From positions 1 through 14,794 of the forward strand of contig CAYOFV010000026.1 of assembly GCA_964403565.1 (NCBI GenBank): a stretch of DNA of 14,794 nt, given 5' to 3'. A program made the position numbers and the translations under genes. This DNA is from Thioglobus_B sp964403565. GTDB lineage: Bacteria > Pseudomonadota > Gammaproteobacteria > PS1 > Pseudothioglobaceae. Below the pieces are notes generated by a model that ran no database searches, was not told the DNA's origin, and was given only the letters and a program-made list of their open reading frames with translations. Position 1 is the stretch's first letter, and each line of letters begins with the position of its first letter. This document shows positions 7,360 through 14,629 of this stretch, in pieces.

Positions 7360-8915
7360 AATAATATCTCTCTAATATCGGTTAAGATTGAATTTAAGTC
7401 TGCCATAAATCTTCCACCCTGAGCGCCATCAATTACACGGTGATCATATGACAATGCAAGTGGTAGAGTAAGAGTTGGAATAAAATTCTTACCATCCCAA
7501 ATAGGTTTCATTTGTGATTTAGAAACACCTAGAATGGCAACTTCTGGAGCGTTTACAATTGGAGTAAATTGAGTGCCACCAATACCACCAAGACTTGAAA
7601 TAGTAAATCCTGCGCCTTGCATATCATCTGCTTTTAATTTGCCATCTCTAGCTCTTTCAGAAGTATCTCTTAACTCTTGTGCAAGATCAAGCAATGACTT
7701 ATTATCAACATCCTTAATTACAGGAACAACCAGACCATTTGGTGTATCCATAGCAATTCCAAGATTGTAATATTTTTTAATAATTAAACTCTCGCCTGAT
7801 TCATCAAGAGATGAGTTAAAGCGTGGATGTTGTTTTAATGCTTGTACTACAGCTTTCATAATAAAAACTAACGGAGTTAGTTTTACACCTTTGGCTTTTT
7901 GCTCTTGTCTAAATTCTTCCATTTGATCAATATTTACTTCATCAAATTGTGTTACATGTGGAATGTTTAACCAGCAGGCTGCAAGATGTTTGCCAGAAAG
8001 CTTGTTGATTCTAGATAACTCAAGTGTTTCTGTTTCACCAAATTTTGAAAAATCCACACTAGGTATTTTAGGTATAGCACTTCCAGCACCACCAGAGGTG
8101 ATAATCCCTTTAACATAAGACTTAAGATCGGAATCAAGTACTCGACCTTTTTGCCCTGTGCCATTAACATTTGCTAAATCAACACCAAGTTCCCTAGCAA
8201 GTTTTCTAATAGAAGGTGAGGCGTGCGAATCGCCTTTAGTCATATTTGATTTAGTTTGATCAACGCCTATTTGTGTCTGAGCTTGTGCTTTGTTAGTTGT
8301 TGTCTGAGTAGTAGGCGTAGCTGGAGCACTTGTCTCTTGTGGTTTTTCTGCAGTAGTATTTGTATTACCTGAAGTGCTTGTTTCGATATCAAGTACATGA
8401 TCACCTTGAGATACTTTATCTCCAAGTGAAATATTGATTGATTTAACAACTCCTGCAACAGGTGTTGGAATCTCCATTGAGGCTTTGTCGCTCTCTAAAG
8501 TTATTACACTGTCTTCTTCGTCTAACTCATCGCCAATATTTGCCAAAATTTCAATAACCTCGACTGCATCAAAATCACCAATATCTGGAACATTTACTGC
8601 AATAATTTCACTAGATGTTTGATTTTCTGCAGTTGAATCTTCTGTAGTTTCATCGGCATTATCAGCACCTGATTCTTCACCTTCTATGGATAAAATCAAA
8701 GATCCTTGTGATACTTTGTCTCCTAATGCTACGTGTATCTCTTTAATTATTCCTGATGCAGGAGAAGGTATTTCCATTGACGCCTTATCACTTTCTAAAG
8801 TAATCATGCTGTCATCTGTATCGATTGTGTCGCCAACGTTAACTAAAATCTCGATAATTTCAACTTCATCAAAATCACCAATATCAGGTAATTCTATTTT
8901 TTGTACACCAGACAT
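7356..8915 (-). CDS. aceF: Dihydrolipoamide acetyltransferase (E2 of pyruvate dehydrogenase)
   Basis: Core enzyme of the pyruvate dehydrogenase complex, moving acetyl groups from lipoyl arms to CoA. The 519 residues hold two tandem lipoyl domains (about 4-78 and 104-178) exactly 100 residues apart, each with ESDKASMEIP; K44 and K144 are the lipoylation sites. A Thr/Gln/Ala/Pro-rich linker (about 179-228) follows, then the peripheral-subunit-binding domain ASPSIRKLARELGVDL (about 231-267) and the catalytic domain ending in SYDHRVIDG (H492 and D496 catalytic). E. coli AceF has three lipoyl domains; two is common elsewhere. The biotin-carboxylase-carrier alternative is excluded by the catalytic domain. 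It heads the minus-strand operon; aceE, normally just upstream, is absent because the next gene upstream is a divergent ABC gene. No Shine-Dalgarno precedes the ATG. Confidence 0.96.
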   Translation of the reverse strand: MSGVQKIELPDIGDFDEVEIIEILVNVGDTIDTDDSMITLESDKASMEIPSPASGIIKEIHVALGDKVSQGSLILSIEGEESGADNADETTEDSTAENQTSSEIIAVNVPDIGDFDAVEVIEILANIGDELDEEDSVITLESDKASMEIPTPVAGVVKSINISLGDKVSQGDHVLDIETSTSGNTNTTAEKPQETSAPATPTTQTTTNKAQAQTQIGVDQTKSNMTKGDSHASPSIRKLARELGVDLANVNGTGQKGRVLDSDLKSYVKGIITSGGAGSAIPKIPSVDFSKFGETETLELSRINKLSGKHLAACWLNIPHVTQFDEVNIDQMEEFRQEQKAKGVKLTPLVFIMKAVVQALKQHPRFNSSLDESGESLIIKKYYNLGIAMDTPNGLVVPVIKDVDNKSLLDLAQELRDTSERARDGKLKADDMQGAGFTISSLGGIGGTQFTPIVNAPEVAILGVSKSQMKPIWDGKNFIPTLTLPLALSYDHRVIDGAQGGRFMADLNSILTDIREILL

Positions 8916-8980
8916 AATACGAATTTCGCTAAATTTTAAAGTTGATAATTATCGCAAAATTAAGCCTTAAAAGGTGATAA
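8916..8980. promoter_or_regulatory. Divergent aceF / yadG-like promoter region with a palindrome
   Basis: This 65-bp AT-rich spacer must hold promoters for both the aceF operon (minus) and the ABC operon (plus). It contains a perfect 10-bp palindrome, GATAATTATC (8944-8953), and a smaller dyad TTAAG-C-CTTAA (8960-8970). Possible -10 elements are TAAAAT on the minus strand (8938-8933) and TGTTAAAAT on the plus strand (8982-8990). No -35 is convincingly placed for either, so exact promoter positions are not claimed. Confidence 0.4.
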
Positions 8981-9940
8981 ATGTTAAAATGTTTTGTATC
9001 AATTTTTTTGGATATGACATTAATGTCTAATGCACTTAATACAAGTAATTTAAAAAAAACCTATGCTAATGACTTAGAAGCACTCAAAGGTATTGATTTA
9101 AGTATTAAAAAAGGTGATTTTTTTGCATTGCTTGGTAGCAACGGCGCTGGAAAAACCACAGCTATAGGTATTATTTGCGGGCTGTTAAATAAAACTTCTG
9201 GTGGTGTTGAGGTGTTCGGTCTAAATCAAGATTCACACGTTAATGAGATTAAAAGATTGATTGGACTTATGCCACAGGAGTTTAACTTTAACCCCTTTGA
9301 GCCAATTGAAGAAATACTTATTAATCAGGCTGGGTATCACGGCATAACAAGATCACAAGCACGTGAAAATGCAGAAGAGCTGCTTAAAAAAGTTGAGTTG
9401 TGGGATAAGCGCAAAGATATGGCAAAGTCATTATCTGGAGGCATGAAACGCCGACTTATGATGGCTAGAGCCCTTATACATAAACCTAAAATCTTAATCT
9501 TAGATGAGCCTACTGCTGGAGTTGATGTTGAAATTCGCAGATCAATGTGGGAATTTTTAACCGAACTTAATAATAACGGCTTAACCATTATTCTTACTAC
9601 ACACTATTTGGAAGAGGCTGAATCTTTGTGTAGAAATATTGCAATACTGGATAATGGCGAGATTGTTTCGCAAAGTCCAATGAAAGAGTTGTTGTCTAAA
9701 GTTTCACAACAAACTCTTATTCTTGAAAGTACTGAAATCTTACCAAAAGATATTAATATTGATGGTTTTGTTTGTACTAAGCTTGATGAACATTCAGTGC
9801 AAGTTATTGTAGATAAAGATTTGAGTATTACTGATGTGGTTGAGTCATTATCAGATCAAGGAGTAAAGGTTAAGCATATTCGTAGTGTGCAAAATCGACT
9901 TGAAACACTATTTTTATCTCTAACTTCAGGCGGTAATTAA
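8981..9940 (+). CDS. ABC-2 transporter ATP-binding protein (YadG-like)
   Basis: Cytoplasmic ATPase subunit of an ABC-2 type exporter; it hydrolyses ATP to drive the membrane partner encoded next. In order: Walker A GSNGAGKTT (52-60), Q-loop Q99, signature LSGGM (151-155), Walker B ILILDEP (171-177), H-loop H208 in TTHYLEEAE, then a regulatory C-terminal region of about 100 residues. It resembles E. coli YadG, with 319 residues from this ATG. The start is uncertain. AAGGTGAT (8971-8978), correctly placed for anti-SD pairing, supports ATG 8981. The ABC fold itself starts near residue 18, and in-frame ATGs at 9014 and 9023 would remove an unusual hydrophobic N-terminus (MLKCFVSIFL). It lies two bases before the permease gene. 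The substrate is unknown. Confidence 0.92.
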   Translation: MLKCFVSIFLDMTLMSNALNTSNLKKTYANDLEALKGIDLSIKKGDFFALLGSNGAGKTTAIGIICGLLNKTSGGVEVFGLNQDSHVNEIKRLIGLMPQEFNFNPFEPIEEILINQAGYHGITRSQARENAEELLKKVELWDKRKDMAKSLSGGMKRRLMMARALIHKPKILILDEPTAGVDVEIRRSMWEFLTELNNNGLTIILTTHYLEEAESLCRNIAILDNGEIVSQSPMKELLSKVSQQTLILESTEILPKDINIDGFVCTKLDEHSVQVIVDKDLSITDVVESLSDQGVKVKHIRSVQNRLETLFLSLTSGGN

Positions 9941-9942
9941 TT

Positions 9943-10701
9943 ATGTGGATTGCATACAAAACTATAGTTATTAAAGAAATTTTAAGATTTTCAAGAATCT
10001 GGGTGCAGACTATATTCCCACCAATAATTACTACATCTTTATATTTATTAATATTTGGTGGGCTAATGGGTGAGAGGATTGGAGATATGCAAGGTGTTGA
10101 CTATCTACACTTTATTGTTCCGGGTATTATTTTAATGACAGTTATTCAAAACTCTTATGCAAACACAGTATCTTCATTTTTCTTGGCAAAGTTTAACCAT
10201 AGTATTGAGGAGTTGTTAGTATCACCAGTGCCAAACTGGGTAATTCTATTAGGATATATTTCAGGCGGTGTTGCTCGCGGTTTTGCAGTTGGAATTGGTG
10301 TGTTTATTGCTGTTAGTTTTTTTGTAGACTTACAAATTTATTCTTTTACTATTGCTTTAGCAACCTTTTTATTAACTGCAGTTTTGTTTTCTCTGGCAGG
10401 GTTTATTAATGCAGTATTTGCCCAATCATTTGATGATATTTCCATAGTTCCAACTTTTATACTTATGCCCATGACTTACTTAGGCGGTATGTTTTATAGT
10501 GTTGATATCTTGCCACAATTTTGGCAAGACGTAAGTAAATATAATCCGATTTATTATATGGTTGATAGCTTTAGAATGGGTTTTTTCGGCACCAGTACAA
10601 CTGATTTCTCACAGTCTATGTTAGTTCTACTGGTTATGATTTTTATCCTAGCTTCAGCTGCTTTCTATTTGTTGAAAAAAGGTGTAAATATTAAGACTTA
10701 A
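9943..10701 (+). CDS. ABC-2 transporter permease (YadH-like)
   Basis: Inner-membrane channel subunit paired with the preceding ATPase. The 252-residue protein begins with an amphipathic segment (EILRFSRIWVQTIFPP, 12-27) typical of the YadH family. About six membrane segments follow, near 27-43, 56-75, 105-128, 133-155, 168-186 and 226-245. The conserved NPIYYMVDSFR (201-211) before the last segment is characteristic of this ABC-2 group. The length is normal. The natural substrate of YadGH is not established; polysaccharide or lipid export and drug efflux are possibilities for the wider ABC-2 family. Its last 11 bases overlap the end of plsY on the other strand, an unusually tight convergent arrangement. 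Confidence 0.92.
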   Translation: MWIAYKTIVIKEILRFSRIWVQTIFPPIITTSLYLLIFGGLMGERIGDMQGVDYLHFIVPGIILMTVIQNSYANTVSSFFLAKFNHSIEELLVSPVPNWVILLGYISGGVARGFAVGIGVFIAVSFFVDLQIYSFTIALATFLLTAVLFSLAGFINAVFAQSFDDISIVPTFILMPMTYLGGMFYSVDILPQFWQDVSKYNPIYYMVDSFRMGFFGTSTTDFSQSMLVLLVMIFILASAAFYLLKKGVNIKT

Positions 10702-11272
10702 TTGAGTCTTCCTCTCCGGATATTATGCGTTTAATGTTGCTTTTATGAGTAAAGAAAATCCATATGCAAATAAGAGCAATTGTATAAGTCGCATCAAGTT
10801 TATTAGTTATCAAATATACATATAGCGGTGTAAGTAGTGTTGCTATAAGTGCTGAAAGCGATGATATTTTTAATACCTTAGCAACGAATAACCAAGTAGT
10901 AATAAATGCTAAACCTATAAGATAGTTAAGTGCAAGCAGGCTACCAATAAAAGTTGCAACACCTTTACCGCCCTTAAAGCCAAAAAATATTGGATATACA
11001 TGGCCTAAAAATGCCGCTAAGGCAATTAAGGCTAATTCTTGCTCTGCAAATCCAAGATTAAATCCTATAAACACTGGGATAAAGCCTTTTAAGCCATCAC
11101 CAATTAAAACGGTTGCTGCAGCTTTTTTACCGCCAATGCGCAATACATTTGTAGCGCCAGGATTGTTTGACCCTTGGGTTCTAGGATCTGGCAAATTAAG
11201 AATTTTACAAACAATTATTGCTGCTGAAACTGAGCCAATTAGATAGGCACAAATAATTAGAATTGGTAACAT
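10691..11272 (-). CDS. plsY: Acyl-phosphate:glycerol-3-phosphate acyltransferase
   Basis: Inner-membrane enzyme that transfers a fatty acyl group from acyl-phosphate (made by PlsX) to glycerol-3-phosphate, the first committed step of phospholipid synthesis. The 193-residue protein is strongly hydrophobic. It carries the loop motifs LIGSVSAA (11-18), GSNNPGATNVLR (34-45; Ser and Asn for substrate binding), GDGLKGFIPV and GHVYPIFFGFKGGKGVAT (the glycine-rich phosphate-binding motif). The family usually runs to about 200 residues. Divergent plsY-folB is a conserved gammaproteobacterial arrangement, seen in E. coli and Pseudomonas, which supports the identification. The space to folB is only 36 bp. 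No Shine-Dalgarno is seen. Confidence 0.96.
   Translation of the reverse strand: MLPILIICAYLIGSVSAAIIVCKILNLPDPRTQGSNNPGATNVLRIGGKKAAATVLIGDGLKGFIPVFIGFNLGFAEQELALIALAAFLGHVYPIFFGFKGGKGVATFIGSLLALNYLIGLAFITTWLFVAKVLKISSLSALIATLLTPLYVYLITNKLDATYTIALICIWIFFTHKSNIKRIISGEEDSIKS
10693..10710. terminator. Weak hairpin at the convergent yadH-like / plsY ends
   Basis: AAGACT (10693-10698) and AGTCTT (10705-10710) form a 6-bp stem around TAATTG, which contains the permease stop codon. Neither strand has a strong T tract directly after the stem, so efficient intrinsic termination is doubtful. This is the only dyad seen at the convergence. Confidence 0.25.
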
Positions 11273-11308
11273 ACGATACTTATTAAGTAAATATTAGAGC
11301 TATTTTAT
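11273..11308. promoter_or_regulatory. Short divergent plsY / folB spacer
   Basis: Only 36 AT-rich bases separate the two start codons, so at least one promoter must reach into coding sequence. TTAGAA (11257-11262) with TATTAA (11281-11286) at 18-bp spacing is a weak candidate for folB. No clear ribosome-binding site is present on either side. Confidence 0.25.
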
Positions 11309-11665
11309 ATGGATATTGTATTTATACAAGGATTAAAAATTGACACAGTAATTGGCATTTACGATTGGGAGCGAGAAATTCGCCAAGATATAGTTTTGGA
11401 TATTGAAATGTCGGCTGATATTAAAAAAGCCAGTGAGACTGATCATATTGATCAAGCACTTAATTACAAGGCAGTTTCTAAAAGATTAATAGAATTTGTT
11501 AAAAACAGTGAATTTCAACTAGTAGAAACCTTGGCAGAGAAAATTTGCGAAATAATTATAGGTGAGTTTAATGTTGAGCAAGTAAAGCTTACTCTTAACA
11601 AAGGCGAGGCTGTAACTGGGGCAGATGGTGTTGGTGTGATTATAAAAAGATCAAAAAATGGCTAA
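11309..11665 (+). CDS. folB: Dihydroneopterin aldolase
   Basis: Converts 7,8-dihydroneopterin to 6-hydroxymethyl-7,8-dihydropterin and glycolaldehyde in folate synthesis; it acts as a cytoplasmic ring-shaped oligomer. The 118 residues match E. coli FolB from MDIVFIQGL onward. Features are GIYDWEREIRQDIVLDIEM (17-35, with the substrate-facing Glu), LNYKAVS (the conserved Tyr), LVETLAEKI (the pterin-anchoring Glu) and LTLNKGEAV (the catalytic Lys), followed by the GVIIKR end. The usual LxKPGAV reads NKGEAV, so Pro is lost but Lys is kept. It is first in a plus-strand operon, divergent from plsY, and overlaps folK by 8 bases. Identification is secure. Confidence 0.95.
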   Translation: MDIVFIQGLKIDTVIGIYDWEREIRQDIVLDIEMSADIKKASETDHIDQALNYKAVSKRLIEFVKNSEFQLVETLAEKICEIIIGEFNVEQVKLTLNKGEAVTGADGVGVIIKRSKNG

Positions 11666-12155
11666 AATCCATATAAATATCGGTTCAAATCAAGATCGTG
11701 AAACCAATATATTGACTGCGATTGACATGCTGCGCCTTAATTTTACTGATATTGAAATTTCCGATATTTTTGAATCTCCTGCACAGGGGTTTGATGGCGA
11801 TGATTTTTATAATATTGGTATTAATGCCACGACAAATATTAGTGCTCAAGATACAGGCGGGGTGTTAAAAAATATAGAAGAAAAAATTGGCAGAGATCGA
11901 ACTCAGCCTAAATTTTCATCTAGAAATATTGACCTAGATTTAGTGTTTTATGATGATTTAATTGATGATGATTTAAACCTACCTAGAGATGATATACTGC
12001 AATATGCTTTCGTTTTAGCGCCATTAGTACAATTAAATCATCAAATGATTCATCCACTTGAAAACAAAAGTTTTGCAAAGCTTTGGGAAGAGTTTCAAAG
12101 TGAAAATGAATTTAAGTTAGAGCAGTATAATAACAATAAATTATTGGAGATATAA
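11658..12155 (+). CDS. folK: Hydroxymethyldihydropterin pyrophosphokinase homologue (FolK-like)
   Basis: HPPK family: transfers pyrophosphate from ATP to 6-hydroxymethyl-dihydropterin, the step after FolB. The 165 residues show INIGSN (6-11), FESPAQGF, DFYNIGI, IGRDR, SSRNIDLDLVFYDD and YAFVLAPL. The two metal-binding aspartates (IDLD, E. coli D95 and D97) and the preceding Arg (R92) are present. The segment equivalent to E. coli PHYDMKNRGF reads PRDDILQYAF, so the positions of H115 and R121, both nucleotide contacts, are Arg and Tyr. This may mark the second FolK-type paralogue that sits after folB in some gammaproteobacteria. The product could be a variant enzyme or one with altered activity. 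The start overlaps folB by 8 bases without a Shine-Dalgarno. The family is sure; full activity is not. Confidence 0.87.
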   Translation: MAKIHINIGSNQDRETNILTAIDMLRLNFTDIEISDIFESPAQGFDGDDFYNIGINATTNISAQDTGGVLKNIEEKIGRDRTQPKFSSRNIDLDLVFYDDLIDDDLNLPRDDILQYAFVLAPLVQLNHQMIHPLENKSFAKLWEEFQSENEFKLEQYNNNKLLEI

Positions 12156-12156
12156 A

Positions 12157-12804
12157 ATGAAAATAATCAAATTTTTTACTATTGTGTTTTTATCTTTTCA
12201 TCTAGGTTTAGCTAGTGCAGAAACTGATGATGATATTGAAAGTATTGATATTGTTGCAGGTAGAGATTATTTAGAAATTAGCAATCCAGTTGCAACCACT
12301 ACTGGAGACAAGGTCGAGGTAAAAGAATTTTTTTGGTATTTTTGCTCACATTGTTTTGAGGCGGAGCCATATTTAAATGCATGGCTTAAAACCATGCCGG
12401 ATACTGCTGAATTTATCCACCAACCAACTATCTTTAGAGACAATTGGAAAAATGGAGCAGTTTTTTATTATGCTCTTGAAGAGCTTGGCGAGCTAGATAG
12501 ATTGCACGGCAGGTTGTTTGATGCAATTCACATACATAAAACCCCACTTATTGATTTGGATGATTTTGTATCTTGGTTGGTTGACAATGGAGTTGATGAA
12601 AAGAAGGCCAACGCTGCTGTTAAATCATTCTCGGTGCGTATAAAAGTTAATAAAGCCGCCCTTGCAACAAGAAAATATCCACTTGAAGGTGTACCAACAA
12701 TTGTGGTTAATGGCAAATATCTAACTGACGCTAATCATGCTGGTGGAAAAATAAGAATGTTTAAAGTCGTTGATTATTTGATTAATAAAGAATCAAAGAA
12801 ATAA
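12157..12804 (+). CDS. dsbA: Periplasmic thiol:disulfide oxidoreductase, DsbA/DsbL type
   Basis: Secreted thioredoxin-fold oxidase that introduces disulfides into periplasmic proteins and is normally reoxidised by DsbB. The N-terminus is a signal peptide (MKIIKFFTIVFLSFHLGLASA) with likely cleavage ASA|E after residue 21. The mature part has VKEFFWYFCSHCFEAEP with C63-S64-H65-C66, a helical insertion (about 85-160) and the cis-proline motif GVPTIVVNGKY (P180). At 215 residues it is normal for the DsbA/DsbL group common in beta- and gammaproteobacteria. The redox motif is CSHC rather than the standard CPHC, and the residue between the cysteines tunes redox potential. GGAG (12146-12149) lies 7 bases before the ATG, one of the few clear Shine-Dalgarno sequences here. 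It starts one base after folK ends and abuts thiD. Confidence 0.93.
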   Translation: MKIIKFFTIVFLSFHLGLASAETDDDIESIDIVAGRDYLEISNPVATTTGDKVEVKEFFWYFCSHCFEAEPYLNAWLKTMPDTAEFIHQPTIFRDNWKNGAVFYYALEELGELDRLHGRLFDAIHIHKTPLIDLDDFVSWLVDNGVDEKKANAAVKSFSVRIKVNKAALATRKYPLEGVPTIVVNGKYLTDANHAGGKIRMFKVVDYLINKESKK

Positions 12805-13563
12805 GTGAATGATACTGTTTTAGTTATATCTGGCCTTGACCCTACTGGAGGGGCTGGAATTGCTGCTGACATTGAAACAATTAATCAATTTGGTTTAACC
12901 CCACTGCCTTTAGTAACAGCACTTACTATTCAAAATACTGATTCAGTTAAAGCTGTCAATGAAGTTGATAGCGATACACTATTTGCTCAATTTGAGCATC
13001 TTCATAGTGATGTTGATATTACCAGTGTTAAGATAGGGATGCTGTGTTCAGAATCTCAGGTTGAGATAGTTAAGAAAATTTTAAAAAATATTGATGATAA
13101 GTTTGTAGTTCTTGATCCAATAATAAACTCATCTACTAATGATTCTTTGTTTGATAGCTCGGCAGTTAATAAGCTAAGAAACGAGCTATTACCACTTGTA
13201 GATTTAATCACTCCTAATGTTGCAGAGCTTAAAGATCTTGCGCCAAATCTTAATGAACTGGATGCGATTAAAACATTGCCGTGTAAGTATGTTTTACTTA
13301 CTACAACGGATACATCTGTTGATGAAGTTGAGCATAGACTTTATATAGACAAAAAGTTAAGTGATAGTTTTGTATATAACAAACTACCAGGCAACTATCA
13401 CGGTTCTGGCTGTACTTTAGCAAGTAGCATAAGTGCTTTAGTTACATCTGGTGTTGATGTCAGTGTTGCATGTAAGCGTGCACTTGACTACACTTATCAA
13501 AGTTTATTAAACGCAAAGACTATTGGTAAAATGCAATTTAACCCTAATAGGCAACAGGCATAA
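12805..13563 (+). CDS. thiD: Hydroxymethylpyrimidine / phosphomethylpyrimidine kinase
   Basis: Ribokinase-fold kinase that phosphorylates HMP and HMP-phosphate to HMP-pyrophosphate for thiamine synthesis. The 252 residues contain ISGLDPTGGAGIAADIET (8-25), VTALTIQNT (37-45), LITPNVAEL and the anion-hole/catalytic motif GSGCTLASSISALV (C203; usually GTGC). The length fits a single-domain ThiD without a fused ThiE. The start is GTG, placed immediately after the dsbA stop; the nearby ATG at 12809 is out of frame. There is no strong Shine-Dalgarno, so translation probably depends on coupling from dsbA. Other thi genes are not in the window. Confidence 0.95.
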   Translation: MNDTVLVISGLDPTGGAGIAADIETINQFGLTPLPLVTALTIQNTDSVKAVNEVDSDTLFAQFEHLHSDVDITSVKIGMLCSESQVEIVKKILKNIDDKFVVLDPIINSSTNDSLFDSSAVNKLRNELLPLVDLITPNVAELKDLAPNLNELDAIKTLPCKYVLLTTTDTSVDEVEHRLYIDKKLSDSFVYNKLPGNYHGSGCTLASSISALVTSGVDVSVACKRALDYTYQSLLNAKTIGKMQFNPNRQQA

Positions 13564-13567
13564 ACAC

Positions 13568-14629
13568 ATGAGTTTTATTAACAATTGGTTACGAAAAGAC
13601 ATACAAGATATTAACGCATATCACGTTCCAAGTGCAGATGGCATGGTTAAGCTAGATGCTATGGAGTCGCCATTCCCTTTGCCTGATGATTTGATCGGAC
13701 AATATCTTGCTTATATAGCTGATCAAGAGATAAATAGATACCCAGATCCAACAGCAGAGAATCTAACTAGCACTCTACGCAAGCTAATGAAAATCAGCGA
13801 TGATCACGGGGTTTTACTCGGCAACGGTTCAGATGAATTAATCCAGTTGCTAGCTCTTGCTTGTGATTCCGGGGATACGATATTAAGTGTTGAGCCATCA
13901 TTTGTAATGTATGAGATGATTGCTAAATTTACTCATCTTAATTATCAAGGGTTAAGGCTCGATTCTAATTACGAGCTAGATGTTGATGAGTTTTTATCAA
14001 TAATTGGTAGTACTAAGCCAAAAATTATTTTTATTGCTTATCCTAATAATCCAACTGGAAACAGCTTTAAGCGTAGCGATATTGAAAAAATAATCAATAC
14101 ATCAGATGCTTTGGTAGTGCTAGATGAGGCTTATTACGCATATGCTAATGATAGTTTTTTAAGCGATATTGACAAGTACGACAATTTAGTAGTACTTAGA
14201 ACAATATCTAAAATCGGTTTCGCTGGTTTGCGCCTAGGCTTGTTAATTGCAAATAAAGATACTGCATGCGAATTAGATAAATTGCGCTTGCCGTACAATA
14301 TCAACACTCTTACTCAAACAAGTGCAAATTTTTTACTTAAACAGCAAGACGAAATTAATAAAAATGCTCAGATTATTATCGATGAAAGAGAAAAGTTACT
14401 TGCAAGTTTGGATAGTATGGAGGAGCTAAGTGTATATCCATCACAGGCTAATTTTATTTTATTTAAAACTGCGCAGGCACAAGAGTTGTTTGATTACTTA
14501 AAAGATAATAATATTTTGATTAAAAATCTAACATCCGCCCCAGGTTTATCTAACTGTTTGCGTGTAACTGTTGGGTCTATTGAGCAAAATAAACTGTTTG
14601 TTGATTTGGTGAATAATTTTTATGATTAG
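13568..14629 (+). CDS. hisC: Histidinol-phosphate aminotransferase
   Basis: PLP enzyme (fold type I) that exchanges amino groups between imidazole-acetol phosphate plus glutamate and histidinol phosphate plus 2-oxoglutarate. From ATG 13568 it is 353 residues, the usual length. Motifs are KLDAMESPFPLP (28-39), NRYPDP (56-61), LGNGSDELIQ (84-93), AYPNNPTGN (157-165), LDEAYYAY (185-192), RTISKIGFAGLRLG (211-224; K215 is the PLP lysine) and LRVTVGSIEQN near the end. The frame is open back to 13523 inside thiD, but the extra 15 residues are unlike the family and overlap thiD, so the later ATG, four bases after the thiD stop, is preferred. Other class-I aminotransferases are less likely given the HisC-type start. 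Confidence 0.95.
   Translation: MSFINNWLRKDIQDINAYHVPSADGMVKLDAMESPFPLPDDLIGQYLAYIADQEINRYPDPTAENLTSTLRKLMKISDDHGVLLGNGSDELIQLLALACDSGDTILSVEPSFVMYEMIAKFTHLNYQGLRLDSNYELDVDEFLSIIGSTKPKIIFIAYPNNPTGNSFKRSDIEKIINTSDALVVLDEAYYAYANDSFLSDIDKYDNLVVLRTISKIGFAGLRLGLLIANKDTACELDKLRLPYNINTLTQTSANFLLKQQDEINKNAQIIIDEREKLLASLDSMEELSVYPSQANFILFKTAQAQELFDYLKDNNILIKNLTSAPGLSNCLRVTVGSIEQNKLFVDLVNNFYD

Noticed and set aside
8600..8915. Direct repeat of about 225 bp in aceF with 300-bp spacing
   Set aside because: It is the normal duplication of lipoyl domains in E2 proteins; the copies have diverged at DNA level and do not indicate an assembly error or recent duplication.
8686..8970. Plus-strand open frame of 94 codons opposite the start of aceF
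   Set aside because: It is antisense to the first lipoyl domain and mirrors its conserved composition; no start signal or family supports it.
11950..11985. GATGAT-rich short repeat in folK encoding an acidic run
   Set aside because: It lies in a surface-loop region of the family and looks like low-complexity AT-rich coding drift, not a functional repeat.
13523..13567. Longer N-terminus for hisC starting inside thiD
   Set aside because: The 15 extra residues are thiD sequence read in another frame, unlike HisC N-termini; ATG 13568 gives the usual length.
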